This document shows positions 1 through 8,759 of a stretch of DNA of 64,000 nt, piece by piece. This stretch comes from Pseudomonas viridiflava (lineage in GTDB: Bacteria; Pseudomonadota; Gammaproteobacteria; Pseudomonadales; Pseudomonadaceae): assembly GCF_900582625.1 (NCBI RefSeq), contig NZ_UTIQ01000084.1, positions 682,001 through 746,000 of the forward strand, read 5' to 3'. The notes beneath the pieces were generated by a model. It saw only the letters and a list, made by a program, of their open reading frames with translations, had not been told where the DNA came from and did no database searches. Position 1 is the stretch's first letter. Every line of letters starts with the position of its first letter. A program made the position numbers and the translations under genes.

Positions 1-1354
1 CCAGCACTTTGTTGATCGCTTCGTTGGCCTTCTCGCGGCTCAGGCCCAGGCGGTCGAACAGTACTTGCGGAATTTCAGCCTGCGGACCGGTGCCGATGCC
101 ACGATTGCGCAGCAGGCTCACGGCCAGGCACACCAGGTTCGGATACGCCGAGTGAGCGCCTTCGTAGTCCGGGTCGTGCTGGAAGCGCAGCGCGGTGGCG
201 AGCTCGTCCGGCATGTCCCAGAAGCGCATCAGCCACGAACCGATTTGTTCACGGGTAATGCCCAGCAGGTGCTGTTCGATGTAGCTGTGATCCAGGTGCG
301 GGTTCACTTCGAGGTGACGGCAGATCAACGAAAAGTGCGGCGGGAACACATGTGCCAGCACCAGATAGCCGAAGTTGTGCAGCAGGCCGGCCAGGTACGT
401 CAGGCCCGCTTCCGGGCGCTGCGCACGCGGCATGGCGCGTGTCAGGCCTTCGATCACGGCGGCGGTGTAGATCGCTTGGTGCCAGTACGGCGTGGCGTGT
501 TGCGGTTGGTCTTTGGGCAGGGCCAGGGTTTTGCCCAAGGCCAGGCCCAGCGCCAGGTTGATGACCAAATCGAAGCCCAGCACGCGCACGATGGCGTCTT
601 CTACCGAGCGGATTTTCCCCGGCGCGGCGTAGTAGGGCGAGGCGGCCCAGCTCACCACTTGCGCGGCCAGGGCGGGGTCGGTTTCAACCACGCCGGTGAT
701 GTCGTCGACGGTGGCGTCCGGGTCGACGCGCAGTTTGATGATTTTCTGCGCGGTTTCCGGCAGCGGTGGAATTTCAATGGTTTCTTCCAGGCGCTGCTGA
801 ATGCGGCGAGCGGTGAATGCCTGCACGGCCTGGGTGATTTCCGCGCGGTCGTCGTCCGGGCGGTCGAGGTTGGGACGGATGCCGCTCAGTGGCTCGCCGA
901 AACGCGCGGCGCTGGCTTTGCTGAGCAAGGTTTTGTAGGCGTCGCGGGGAATCTCCAACAGCACACCGGCCTGGCCCGATTCGATCACCAGCGTCGGCGC
1001 CAGCAGCAGTTGTTCGTCATACAAGCAGGGCGAGCTGGTCAGTGGCGGCAGTGCGGGCAGCACGGTCAGGTTGTGCTTGGCGAGCATGCGTTCCTGACGA
1101 TCCGGTTTGACTGCCGCGAGTTTGCGGCCGGTCAATTCGGCGAGGCGATTGAGGTCGAGCAATTGGGTGTGCGGGTAGAGCACCAGCAGAGCGCCGATGG
1201 CATCGTCGAGCAGCACTGCTTGGACGCGCTGGGCCAGGGCCAGCTTGGGTTGCTCGTAGCAGACTTGATACGGAACGCTGAGCTTGTCGAGTAGCTGCAG
1301 AATCACCATCGGCGGCTGGGGCGAGGTATCGGTGGCGAGGGCTACTTCCGTCAT
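1..1354 (-). CDS. HDOD-domain protein with N-terminal YbaK-like aminoacyl-tRNA deacylase domain (C-terminus beyond window)
   Basis: The reading frame opens with ATG at 1354 and is still open at base 1, so about 450 codons are visible and the C-terminus is missing. Residues about 15-155 resemble the YbaK/prolyl-tRNA deacylase fold (conserved-looking stretch LAQRVQAVLLDDAIGALLV). From about residue 190 an HDOD domain follows, with the typical opening PPLPETAQKIIKLRVDPDA and the later GLLHNFGYLVL, ITREQIGSWLMRFWDMP segments. HDOD proteins are non-enzymatic relatives of HD phosphohydrolases used in signalling. This two-domain combination is known in Pseudomonas; the biological role is not established from the sequence. 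It lies 90 bp downstream of recG on the same strand, so it may be co-transcribed, but it also has room for its own promoter. Confidence 0.85.
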   Translation of the reverse strand, partial: MTEVALATDTSPQPPMVILQLLDKLSVPYQVCYEQPKLALAQRVQAVLLDDAIGALLVLYPHTQLLDLNRLAELTGRKLAAVKPDRQERMLAKHNLTVLPALPPLTSSPCLYDEQLLLAPTLVIESGQAGVLLEIPRDAYKTLLSKASAARFGEPLSGIRPNLDRPDDDRAEITQAVQAFTARRIQQRLEETIEIPPLPETAQKIIKLRVDPDATVDDITGVVETDPALAAQVVSWAASPYYAAPGKIRSVEDAIVRVLGFDLVINLALGLALGKTLALPKDQPQHATPYWHQAIYTAAVIEGLTRAMPRAQRPEAGLTYLAGLLHNFGYLVLAHVFPPHFSLICRHLEVNPHLDHSYIEQHLLGITREQIGSWLMRFWDMPDELATALRFQHDPDYEGAHSAYPNLVCLAVSLLRNRGIGTGPQAEIPQVLFDRLGLSREKANEAINKVL

Positions 1355-1444
1355 GAGCGTGCGATCCGGTGCGATGGGTTAGCCCGAGTATAACCAGCGG
1401 GGATTATGACTGGCCGGTCAGCCGACGGGCGTTTGTGAGCTATT

Positions 1445-3520
1445 TCACACTTGCCCGTATTGCTGGCCGTGGCGTAACCAGCGCTCCAGCAAGGGACTGA
1501 CATGTTGCGGCCAGCGTTCCAGCAAGGCTTGGGCAGCATCGCGCACGGCGGGCAGCAAATCGGCGTCGCGCATCAGGTCGGCCACCTTGAATTGCAGCAG
1601 GCCGGTTTGCCGCGTGCCGAGCATTTCGCCGGGGCCGCGCAACTCGAGGTCTTTTTCGGCGATCACAAAGCCATCGCTGGTCTCGCGCATGATGCCCAGG
1701 CGCTCGCGGCCCAGTTGCGACAGCGGCGGGTGGTACAGCAGCACGCAATGGCTGGCGGCGCTGCCCCGGCCCACACGGCCGCGCAATTGGTGCAGTTGTG
1801 CCAGGCCCAGACGCTCCGGGTTTTCAATAATCATCAGGCTGGAATTGGGCACGTCGACGCCCACTTCAATGACCGTGGTGGCGACCAACAGCTGCAACGC
1901 GCCTTCTTTGAACTGCTGCATCACCGCCGCCTTTTCCGCCGGCTTCATCCGCCCGTGGATCAGGCCGACGTTCAAGCCGCCGAGGGCCGCCGACAAGTCT
2001 TCGTAAGTGGTTTCGGCCGCCTGGCAGGTGAGTTCTTCCGACTCTTCGATCAGCGTGCACACCCAATACGCCTGCCGCCCTTCGTGGCAGGCCGAACGTA
2101 CGCGCTCGATCACTTCGAAGCGGCGGCTGTCGGCTACCAGCACGGTGTTGACCGGCGTACGGCCGGGCGGCAGCTCGTCGAGAATTGAGGTGTCGAGATC
2201 GGCGTAGGCGCTCATGGCCAAGGTCCGCGGAATCGGCGTGGCGGTCATGATCAGCTGATGCGGGCACATGCGCCCCTCGACGCCTTTTTTACGCAGGGCC
2301 AGGCGCTGCTGCACGCCGAAGCGATGTTGTTCGTCGATGATTACCAGCGCCAGCCGCTTGAACTGCACTTCGTCTTGGAACAGCGCGTGGGTGCCGACCA
2401 CCATGGGCGCACCGCCGGCGATCTTTTCCAGGGCGGCGGCGCGGGCTTTGCCTTTGAGCTTGCCGGCCAGCCATGCCACTTCCAGACCCAGCGGCTCTAG
2501 CCAGCGGGTGAAGTTGATGAAGTGCTGCTCGGCGAGAATCTCGGTGGGCGCCATCAGCGCCACTTGGTAGCCCGCCTCCAGTGCCTGCAAGGCGGCAAGG
2601 GCGGCGACCACGGTTTTGCCCGCGCCGACGTCGCCCTGCACCAGACGCAGCATCGGTTCGGGTTGGCTCAGGTCGTAGGCGATTTCAGCGCCCACGCGCT
2701 GTTGTGCGCCGGTGGGCGCGAAGCCGAGGTTTTTAAGGAATTTTGCCGGCAGCTTTTTCGCTTTCGGCAACTGCGGTGCCTCTTGCGCGCGCAGGCTTTC
2801 GCGCAGGCGCTGCAACGACAGCTGATGGGTAAGCAGCTCTTCAAAGGCCAGGCGGTGCTGGGCCCAATGCCGGCCTTCGGCGAGTTCTTCGAGGTCGGCG
2901 TCGGGCGGCGGACGGTGCAGGTAACGAATGGCTTCGTCGAGCGGGCTGAGCTGGTAGTCGCGGGCCAGTTCGTCGGGCAGCCAATCGGGCAGGCTGTGCG
3001 GTCCCAGGCGCGCTAGCGCTTGTTCGCTGAGTTGGCGCAAACGCTGTTGGGTCAGGCCTTCTGTGGTGGGGTAAATCGGCGTCAGGGTTTGCTCGACGCC
3101 ACTGTCGCTGTCGGCGGTCAGCGCGCGGTATTCGGGGTGGTAAATTTCCAGGCCCGAGGCGCCCGGGCGCGCTTCGCCGTAGCAGCGCAACTGCGTGCCG
3201 CGTTTCAGGCCGTCTTTTTGTGCCTGGCTGAAGTGGTAGAACCGCAGGCTCAAGGTGCCGCTGCCATCTTGCAGGCGAACCAGCAGGCTGCGGCGTTTGC
3301 CCATCAGCACATCGGCGCCGGCCACCACGCCTTCAACGACGGCGTCTTGCCCGGGCCGCAAGGCGCCGATGGGCACCACGCGGGTGCGGTCCTGGTAACG
3401 CAGCGGCAAGTGGAACAGCACGTCTTGCAGGTTTTCCAGGCCAACGCGCGCGAGCTTTTCTTCCAGCGCCGCGCCCACGCCTTTCAGCGCGGTTACCGGC
3501 ACCGCCGCCAATTCAGTCAT
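1445..3520 (-). CDS. recG: ATP-dependent DNA helicase RecG
   Basis: Full-length RecG (691 aa, the usual size). RecG is a monomeric branch-migration helicase that remodels stalled forks and Holliday junctions. The N-terminal wedge/OB region (about residues 1-200) is followed by a superfamily 2 helicase core: Walker A GDVGAGKTVVA near residue 296, a DEQH box (IIDEQHRFGVQQR) near 395, motif III MTATPIPRTLA and motif VI QLRGRVGRG. The ATG at 3520 starts MTELAAVPVTALKG, matching family N-termini. It begins only 12 bp after the oxyR stop codon, so it is very likely translated from an oxyR-recG transcript, a common arrangement in Pseudomonas that links oxidative stress sensing with DNA repair. Confidence 0.98.
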   Translation of the reverse strand: MTELAAVPVTALKGVGAALEEKLARVGLENLQDVLFHLPLRYQDRTRVVPIGALRPGQDAVVEGVVAGADVLMGKRRSLLVRLQDGSGTLSLRFYHFSQAQKDGLKRGTQLRCYGEARPGASGLEIYHPEYRALTADSDSGVEQTLTPIYPTTEGLTQQRLRQLSEQALARLGPHSLPDWLPDELARDYQLSPLDEAIRYLHRPPPDADLEELAEGRHWAQHRLAFEELLTHQLSLQRLRESLRAQEAPQLPKAKKLPAKFLKNLGFAPTGAQQRVGAEIAYDLSQPEPMLRLVQGDVGAGKTVVAALAALQALEAGYQVALMAPTEILAEQHFINFTRWLEPLGLEVAWLAGKLKGKARAAALEKIAGGAPMVVGTHALFQDEVQFKRLALVIIDEQHRFGVQQRLALRKKGVEGRMCPHQLIMTATPIPRTLAMSAYADLDTSILDELPPGRTPVNTVLVADSRRFEVIERVRSACHEGRQAYWVCTLIEESEELTCQAAETTYEDLSAALGGLNVGLIHGRMKPAEKAAVMQQFKEGALQLLVATTVIEVGVDVPNSSLMIIENPERLGLAQLHQLRGRVGRGSAASHCVLLYHPPLSQLGRERLGIMRETSDGFVIAEKDLELRGPGEMLGTRQTGLLQFKVADLMRDADLLPAVRDAAQALLERWPQHVSPLLERWLRHGQQYGQV

Positions 3521-3532
3521 GGGCGCACAGCC

Positions 3533-4459
3533 TTAGGCGGTTTGTGGCAGCGGATTGGCTACCGAGCACAGGCGGATAGAGTCGGCCAGCACGTCGATGG
3601 CGCGTGGACGCGGGAAGCTGGCGCGCCAAGCGATGGCCACGGTGCGGAACGGCACGGGCGCCGTCAGGGGACGCACTTCGAAAACGCCGGGGGCGTAGTG
3701 GTGGCTGTCGACCGCCGAGAACGGCAGGATCGAAATGCCCATGCCCGAGGCGACCATATGGCGAATGGTTTCCAGCGAGCTGGATTCCACCGTGGTGTGC
3801 TTGGCGTGCTCTTCGCCGCCTTTGCGCAGCGTGGGGCAGGCTTCCAGCACCTGGTCGCGGAAGCAGTGGCCTTCACCGAGCAGCAGCAGACTTTTGTCGT
3901 TGAGCAGTTCGGCGTCGATGGTTTGCTTGGCGGTCCACGGGTGGCCGCTAGGCAGCAGCACATAGAACGGCTCGTCGTAGAGCACTTTGGTCAGCACGTC
4001 GGCTTCCTGGAACGGCAGGGCGATAATGATCGCGTCCAGCTCGCCGTTACGCAGTTTGTCGCGCAGCACGTGGGTGAAGTTTTCTTCGATATACAGCGGC
4101 ATCTGCGGCGCGACGCGGTGCAGTTGCGGAATCAGGTGCGGGAACAGATACGGGCCAACGGTATAGATGGCGCCGACTTTGAGCGGCGCGGCCAGTTGGT
4201 TTTTGCCGGCCTGGGCCAGCTCGCGAATGCCTTGGGCTTGTTCGAGTACTTTTTGCGCCTGGGTGACGATGCCTTCGCCGACCGGGGTGAGGCGCACGGC
4301 ACTTTTGCTGCGCTCGAATATCAGGATGCCCAGCTCGTCTTCCAGTTTTTTAACGCCGACCGAGAGGGTGGGCTGGCTGACGTGGCAACGCTCGGCTGCG
4401 CGTCCGAAATGCTGCTCTTGTGCCAGGGTGACGATGTAGCGCAGTTCGGTGAGGGTCAT
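3533..4459 (-). CDS. oxyR: Hydrogen peroxide-sensing LysR-type regulator OxyR
   Basis: 308-aa LysR-type regulator. Residues 1-60 form the winged helix-turn-helix (AERCHVSQPTLSVGVKKLE). The C-terminal regulatory domain carries GEGHCFRDQVLEACP, which places cysteines at residues 199 and 208, the same numbers as the peroxide-reactive pair of E. coli OxyR, so this is a redox-active OxyR and not merely a LysR paralogue. Oxidised OxyR activates catalase and alkyl hydroperoxide reductase genes. It is the first gene of an apparent oxyR-recG operon and is separated from upstream tonB by 143 bp containing nested inverted repeats. Confidence 0.97.
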   Translation of the reverse strand: MTLTELRYIVTLAQEQHFGRAAERCHVSQPTLSVGVKKLEDELGILIFERSKSAVRLTPVGEGIVTQAQKVLEQAQGIRELAQAGKNQLAAPLKVGAIYTVGPYLFPHLIPQLHRVAPQMPLYIEENFTHVLRDKLRNGELDAIIIALPFQEADVLTKVLYDEPFYVLLPSGHPWTAKQTIDAELLNDKSLLLLGEGHCFRDQVLEACPTLRKGGEEHAKHTTVESSSLETIRHMVASGMGISILPFSAVDSHHYAPGVFEVRPLTAPVPFRTVAIAWRASFPRPRAIDVLADSIRLCSVANPLPQTA

Positions 4460-4513
4460 AGTGTTTATCCATTGATTTGCGCCAAAGCATAGCGGTTGTA
4501 TTCAATGGAACCA

Positions 4514-4568
4514 ACCCGCACCGCAGGTTAAATGTGCCCGATGTTTCGGGCACTGGCGGGGTGCGGGT
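4514..4568. terminator. Nested inverted repeats between tonB and oxyR
   Basis: An outer 9-bp perfect pair (ACCCGCACC at 4514-4522, GGTGCGGGT at 4560-4568) encloses an inner 8-bp hairpin (GTGCCCGA at 4534-4541, TCGGGCAC at 4546-4553). It lies just after the tonB stop and before oxyR. There is no clear T-run, so intrinsic termination is only a guess; a processing or attenuating hairpin is equally possible. Confidence 0.4.
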
Positions 4569-4602
4569 CCGGTGAGCGCGCGGCCGTTTTACCGCGAAAC
4601 GG

Positions 4603-5331
4603 CTAGCGACGATCCAGTGAGTACACGAACGGCGCGACCACTTCGACGCTGTTGCCATTAAGGATGTCTTCCGGCGGCTTGGGCAGCGGCTGGGCGCGAC
4701 GGATCATGGCGAGGGTGGCGCGGTCCAGCGAGGCGTTGCCGGAGGAGCCAGCGAGCGACGCGCTGAGCACCTTGCCGTCGGCATCGACGCTGAAGCGAAT
4801 GCGGCTGGTGCCTTCGGCGCCACGGCGTCGGGCATCGTCCGGGTAACGCTTGTAGCGCGCCAGGTGGCTGAGCAGTTTGCTCTGCCAGGTGATCTCCGCC
4901 TGCGACGGTGCGCTGGTGCTACTCGGCTGCGGCGCGGTTGGCGCAGCGGGCGGCGCCGGCGGCGCGGGCGGTGCATCGGGCATCGGCTGCTCAGCGGGTT
5001 TTTCCGCAGGCTTAGGCGGCTCGACCGGTTTGATCTTCGGCTTGGGTTTAGGCTTTGGCTTGGGCTTTTCCAGCACAATCTTCGGCTTCGGCGCCTCGAC
5101 TACTTCTGGAATCGGCTCAGGTTCAGGCGCGATGATTTGCGCCGGAGCCGGCGGGGGAGGCACCACTTCGGGCAGCGGCGGCAGTTCGATCATCATGGCC
5201 GGCGGCGGCAGCTCCACCGGAATCGCCTCGGCGTGCCAGTACAACGCCCACAGACCAATGCCGATATGCAGGGCGAGCACCAACAGCCAACTTACCGTCC
5301 AACCGGAAGCTTTGCGCAGCGTGAGGGTCAT
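4603..5331 (-). CDS. tonB: TonB energy-transducing protein
   Basis: 242-aa TonB. A single N-terminal membrane helix (about residues 13-32, SWLLVLALHIGIGLWALYW) anchors it in the inner membrane. A long proline/lysine-rich spacer (about 45-125, with alternating KPKPKPKPKPKI) spans the periplasm. The C-terminal domain (about 155-242) contains the TonB signature around YKRYPDDARRRGAEGTSRIR. TonB passes proton-motive energy from ExbB-ExbD to TonB-dependent outer-membrane receptors such as siderophore receptors. Its ATG overlaps the end of exbD by 4 bp, indicating translational coupling. Regulation by iron is likely from the Fur-box-like site upstream of exbB. Confidence 0.95.
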   Translation of the reverse strand: MTLTLRKASGWTVSWLLVLALHIGIGLWALYWHAEAIPVELPPPAMMIELPPLPEVVPPPPAPAQIIAPEPEPIPEVVEAPKPKIVLEKPKPKPKPKPKIKPVEPPKPAEKPAEQPMPDAPPAPPAPPAAPTAPQPSSTSAPSQAEITWQSKLLSHLARYKRYPDDARRRGAEGTSRIRFSVDADGKVLSASLAGSSGNASLDRATLAMIRRAQPLPKPPEDILNGNSVEVVAPFVYSLDRR

Positions 5332-5753
5332 TTCTGCCCGACCGCCTCAAGGCCGACCAGGCCCACTTTGAGGTAACCGGCAGCGCGCAGGCTGTTCATG
5401 GCGTCCATCAGATCGGCGTAGTCCACGCCTTTGTCGGCGCGGAAGAAGATCGTGGTGTCCTTCTTGCCTTTGGTCTGTTGGTCGAGCGCCTGGCCGAGCT
5501 GTTCTTTGGTGACTTGCTGATCGCCGAGGTAGAGGTTTTTGTCCTCTTTGACGGTCAGGTACACCGGCTTGTCGGGGCGCGGTTGCGGCTCGGCGCTGGA
5601 GGCCGGCAGGTCTACTTTGATGTCCACGGTGGCCAGCGGCGCGGCGACCATGAAGATGATCAGCAGTACCAGCATCACGTCGATAAAGGGCGTTACGTTG
5701 ATCTCGTGGGATTCGACCAGATCATCGCCGCCGTCGTTGAGGTGCAGGCCCAT
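5328..5753 (-). CDS. exbD: TonB-system proton channel subunit ExbD
   Basis: 141-aa ExbD/TolR family protein. One N-terminal transmembrane helix (VTPFIDVMLVLLIIFMVAA) contains the conserved aspartate used in proton translocation. The rest is periplasmic. ExbD forms the inner-membrane motor with ExbB and energises TonB. It starts 1 bp after the exbB stop and overlaps tonB by 4 bp, so the three genes form one tight operon. Confidence 0.96.
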   Translation of the reverse strand: MGLHLNDGGDDLVESHEINVTPFIDVMLVLLIIFMVAAPLATVDIKVDLPASSAEPQPRPDKPVYLTVKEDKNLYLGDQQVTKEQLGQALDQQTKGKKDTTIFFRADKGVDYADLMDAMNSLRAAGYLKVGLVGLEAVGQK

Positions 5754-5754
5754 G

Positions 5755-6846
5755 TCAGCTCACTTTTACCGCGTGTGGCTGGCTGCGTTGCTCAGCCGGC
5801 AGGTGGTCGAGGTCACGGCTAACCAGCAGCAGAACCTGCGCTGAAGCGTCTGCCACTTGGGCTTTGTAACCGGTGATGGAGCGGGCGAAGACGTTGTAGA
5901 TCACCACCGCCGGAATCGCCGCTACCAGGCCCATGGCCGTTGCCAGCAGGGCTTCGGCGATACCCGGTGCAACTACGGCGAGGTTGGTGGTTTGCGATTT
6001 GGCGATGCCGATAAAGCTGTTCATGATGCCCCACACCGTGCCGAACAGGCCGACGAAGGGCGCGGTGGAACCAATAGTGGCGAGCACGCCGGTGCCTTGG
6101 CTCATTTCACGCCCGCAGGCGGCGACCAAGCGCTCCAGACGGAAGCTGACGCGTTCCTTGATGCCTTCCTTCTCGCGAGCGTTGGCCGACAGGCGCATTT
6201 CTTCCAGGGCGTCATGCACCAGCACGTGAGACAGGCTGCCCTTTTTGTCCGCCTTGTCAGCGGCGTCTTTCAGCGAACGGCTTTGTTTGAGCAGGGCCAG
6301 CTCACCGCGCAGGCGGCGTTTGGCGCCGATCAGCTCGAAGCCTTTGGCAATCCAGATGGTCCAAGTGATGACCGAGGCCAGGGCCAGACCGATCATCACG
6401 GCTTTCACCACGTTGTCGGCGTTCTGGTACATGCCCCAGGGCGACAGGTCGTGGGCGAAGGCGAGCTGGTCGTCGGCGATCAGTTCGTTGGCCTTGGCCA
6501 GGTTGTCGAGCGCTTGATTCACTTCCTCGGGCGTGGCGCCGTTGGCTTCCAGGGTTTCTTTGGTGGTGGTGCTGATCTGCTCGGGGGTCGCGTCCGGGCC
6601 GAGGCTGGCGATTTTCTCGCGCAGGGCAGCGGCAGCGGGCGTCTCGGCAGCAGGCGCGGGCACGGCGGCGGTGGCCGGCGCTGGCGCGGTGGCGGCCGGT
6701 GCAGTCGAGGGGGCTGGCGCCGCAGCGGCAGGTTCTTCAGCGAAGCTGTTCACTGGCAGCAGCAGGCTGAGCAGCAGCGCACCAGCGGTGAGCAGGGCGC
6801 GGGGCTGCAAACGGAAAGACGGAGCGCGGTAGGCGTTGAAATTCAT
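5755..6846 (-). CDS. exbB: TonB-system motor subunit ExbB with extended N-terminus
   Basis: 363-aa MotA/TolQ/ExbB family protein. An N-terminal signal-like segment (residues about 15-36, ALLTAGALLLSLLLPVNSFA) is followed by an alanine/proline-rich extension (about 37-75) and a periplasmic helical region, then three membrane helices with the family signature around GVLATIGSTAPFVGLFGTVW. E. coli ExbB is about 244 aa and lacks this extension; the longer form is known from Pseudomonas and relatives. It is the first gene of exbB-exbD-tonB. A sequence with 15 of 19 matches to the Pseudomonas Fur-box pattern lies 75 bp upstream of the start, which suggests iron repression. Confidence 0.95.
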   Translation of the reverse strand: MNFNAYRAPSFRLQPRALLTAGALLLSLLLPVNSFAEEPAAAAPAPSTAPAATAPAPATAAVPAPAAETPAAAALREKIASLGPDATPEQISTTTKETLEANGATPEEVNQALDNLAKANELIADDQLAFAHDLSPWGMYQNADNVVKAVMIGLALASVITWTIWIAKGFELIGAKRRLRGELALLKQSRSLKDAADKADKKGSLSHVLVHDALEEMRLSANAREKEGIKERVSFRLERLVAACGREMSQGTGVLATIGSTAPFVGLFGTVWGIMNSFIGIAKSQTTNLAVVAPGIAEALLATAMGLVAAIPAVVIYNVFARSITGYKAQVADASAQVLLLVSRDLDHLPAEQRSQPHAVKVS

Positions 6847-6920
6847 GCTGGCCGGACCTGAAAGGGTAAAAACGGTGACCGGAGCCCGAAGGCTCCTGGC
6901 GCAAAAGGGCAGTTAGTATT

Positions 6921-6939
6921 GCAAATTATTCTTGTTTGT
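6921..6939. promoter_or_regulatory. Putative Fur box upstream of exbB
   Basis: GCAAATTATTCTTGTTTGT matches 15 of 19 positions of the common Pseudomonas Fur-site form GCAAATAATTCTCATTTGC. It sits in the divergent region between exbB (minus) and the epimerase gene (plus). Iron-dependent repression of exbB-exbD-tonB is the expected outcome; the call rests on motif similarity only. Confidence 0.6.
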
Positions 6940-7032
6940 TAAAGTGATAATGTAACGCTTGGATGACCGTTGAAGTCTTTCCCTTCTTTCGCGCGGCCTG
7001 CCTAGAATGCCGCTTTGCCTTGAGGTAGCCGC

Positions 7033-7890
7033 ATGTCCGCCATTCCCACCCTGATGATTGCCGGTTGCGGCGATGTTGGAAGCCGCCTTGGTTCGCAGCT
7101 GCACGCCGCGGGTTGGCAGGTGTTTGGTTTGCGGCGATCGGTCGCAGCGCTGCCTGCCGAGATCGTGCCGGTGCCAGGCGATTTGGGCGCTGCCGATTGC
7201 CCGCCGGCGTGGCCGCACGGCGCGCTGGATTACCTGGTGTATGCCGCCGCTGCCACCGATCACGACGAAGCCGGATACCGCCGCGCGTATGTAGATGGAT
7301 TGACCAACGTGCTTGGCTGGCTGAAACAGCGTGGTCAGTCGCCGAAACGGGTGATTTTCGTCTCCAGCAGCGGCGTGTATGCCCAGGACGGCGGTGTGTG
7401 GGTGGATGAGCACTCGCCCGCCGAGCCCACCCGCTTTTCCGGCAGCATCATGCTTGAGGCCGAAAAGGTCGCGCGTGACAGCGGCATTCCCGCCACGGTG
7501 GTGCGTCTTACCGGCATCTACGGGCCAGGCCGCGAATGGCTGCTGAAACAAGTGCGCATGGGTTATCGAGTGGTCAGCGAGCCGCCGCTCTACGCCAACC
7601 GCCTGCATGCCGACGACTGCGCCGGCTTGCTGGCGTTTCTGCTTCAAGCCGACGCTGCGGGCAAGAAACTCGACGACCTTTACATCGGCGTCGACGACGC
7701 GCCGGCACCGCTGCACGAAGTGGTGGCCTGGCTGCGCGATTACATGGGCGTGACCGACTGGGCCGAGGAATCCACGGTGCGCCGCGCCGGCAGCAAACGC
7801 TGCAGCAACGCCCGCGCCCGCGCGCTCGGTTGGGTGCCGCGTTATCCCACGTTCCGCGAAGGGTACGCCGCGGTATTGGCCGGGCAGTGA
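7033..7890 (+). CDS. NAD(P)-dependent epimerase/dehydratase family protein (YeeZ-like extended SDR)
   Basis: 285 aa. The N-terminus has the Rossmann dinucleotide-binding motif GCGDVGSRLG, and later FVSSSGVYAQ and RLTGIYGPGREW segments are typical of extended short-chain dehydrogenases acting on nucleotide sugars or similar substrates. Substrate is unknown. The ATG at 7033 follows a modest ribosome-binding site (TGAGGTAG). Its TGA stop overlaps the GTG start of the following AraC regulator, so the two are probably translationally coupled, although a functional link is not obvious. Confidence 0.85.
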   Translation: MSAIPTLMIAGCGDVGSRLGSQLHAAGWQVFGLRRSVAALPAEIVPVPGDLGAADCPPAWPHGALDYLVYAAAATDHDEAGYRRAYVDGLTNVLGWLKQRGQSPKRVIFVSSSGVYAQDGGVWVDEHSPAEPTRFSGSIMLEAEKVARDSGIPATVVRLTGIYGPGREWLLKQVRMGYRVVSEPPLYANRLHADDCAGLLAFLLQADAAGKKLDDLYIGVDDAPAPLHEVVAWLRDYMGVTDWAEESTVRRAGSKRCSNARARALGWVPRYPTFREGYAAVLAGQ

Positions 7891-8693
7891 GCGCGGACGC
7901 CAACCGGCTGCTGGTGCAGCCCTGGCTGGCTGGGGTCGAGCTGTTTCAGGCCGATTTTTCCGGTCAGCCGTTTGGTCGCCATAGCCACGACGCCTTCGCC
8001 ATTGGCGCCATTATCGAGGGCGTTGGCGGCTACCAATGCCGGGGCGCTCGGCACGCGTTGCCGGCCGGTACGTTGTCCCTAATGAACCCTGAGGAACCGC
8101 ACACCGGCCACGCCATTTCTTCACGGCTGGTCTATCACATGCTTTACGTGGAAGAGGTGCGGCTGCCGGCTTTGTTGGGGCGCAAGCGCTTGCCGCGCGG
8201 CTTCAATCAGCTCAACCCGGCAGACGACGGTGCCGTTGCACAGCGTATGGCCGGGCTGGTGCAGGAGTTCGAGCGCCACGATGCACTGGCGTTGGAAAGT
8301 CAGCTGCTGGCGGTGTTGGAGTTGGTGTTTATCCGCCATGGCGGTATGCGCCCATTGCCAATCGTGGCGCGAGACGGCGGTAGCACGGCGCGGCTGCGCG
8401 AATACCTGGAAGCGAACTTTCAGCAGGCAGTGAGCTTGGAGCAATTGGCGGCGGTGGGCGAGCGTCATCCTCGGCATCTCATCGAGGCGTTTCGCCGCGC
8501 TTATGGCGTACCGCCGCACACGTATTTGTTGCAACGCCGGGTGCGCGAAGCCAAGCGCCTGCTGCTGGGCGACGCGCCGCTAAGCGAGGTGGCGCTGCAG
8601 TTGGGTTTTTACGATCAGGCGCATTTTATTGGCACCTTCAAACGCTTCACTGGTGTGACGCCCGGACGTTTTCGCCGCACTGCGCACACCTGA
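7887..8693 (+). CDS. AraC-family transcriptional regulator (cupin + HTH)
   Basis: 268 aa when started at the GTG at 7887, which overlaps the stop codon of the preceding gene. The same frame is open further upstream, but only inside the preceding gene. The N-terminal cupin-like sensing domain contains HSHDAFAIGAIIEGVGGY. The C-terminal AraC double helix-turn-helix runs from about residue 165 to the end, with the second helix pair in SEVALQLGFYDQAHFIGTFK and the ending FTGVTPGRFRR. The next gene is a LysE-type exporter, a frequent partner of this AraC subgroup, so it probably controls that exporter. The inducer is unknown. Confidence 0.85.
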   Translation: MSADANRLLVQPWLAGVELFQADFSGQPFGRHSHDAFAIGAIIEGVGGYQCRGARHALPAGTLSLMNPEEPHTGHAISSRLVYHMLYVEEVRLPALLGRKRLPRGFNQLNPADDGAVAQRMAGLVQEFERHDALALESQLLAVLELVFIRHGGMRPLPIVARDGGSTARLREYLEANFQQAVSLEQLAAVGERHPRHLIEAFRRAYGVPPHTYLLQRRVREAKRLLLGDAPLSEVALQLGFYDQAHFIGTFKRFTGVTPGRFRRTAHT

Positions 8694-8759
8694 GTTTTTT
8701 CCAATACCGCCCCTCTAGCTTCGCCACAGACTGACCGCCGCGTTCATTCGGAGGTCGTC

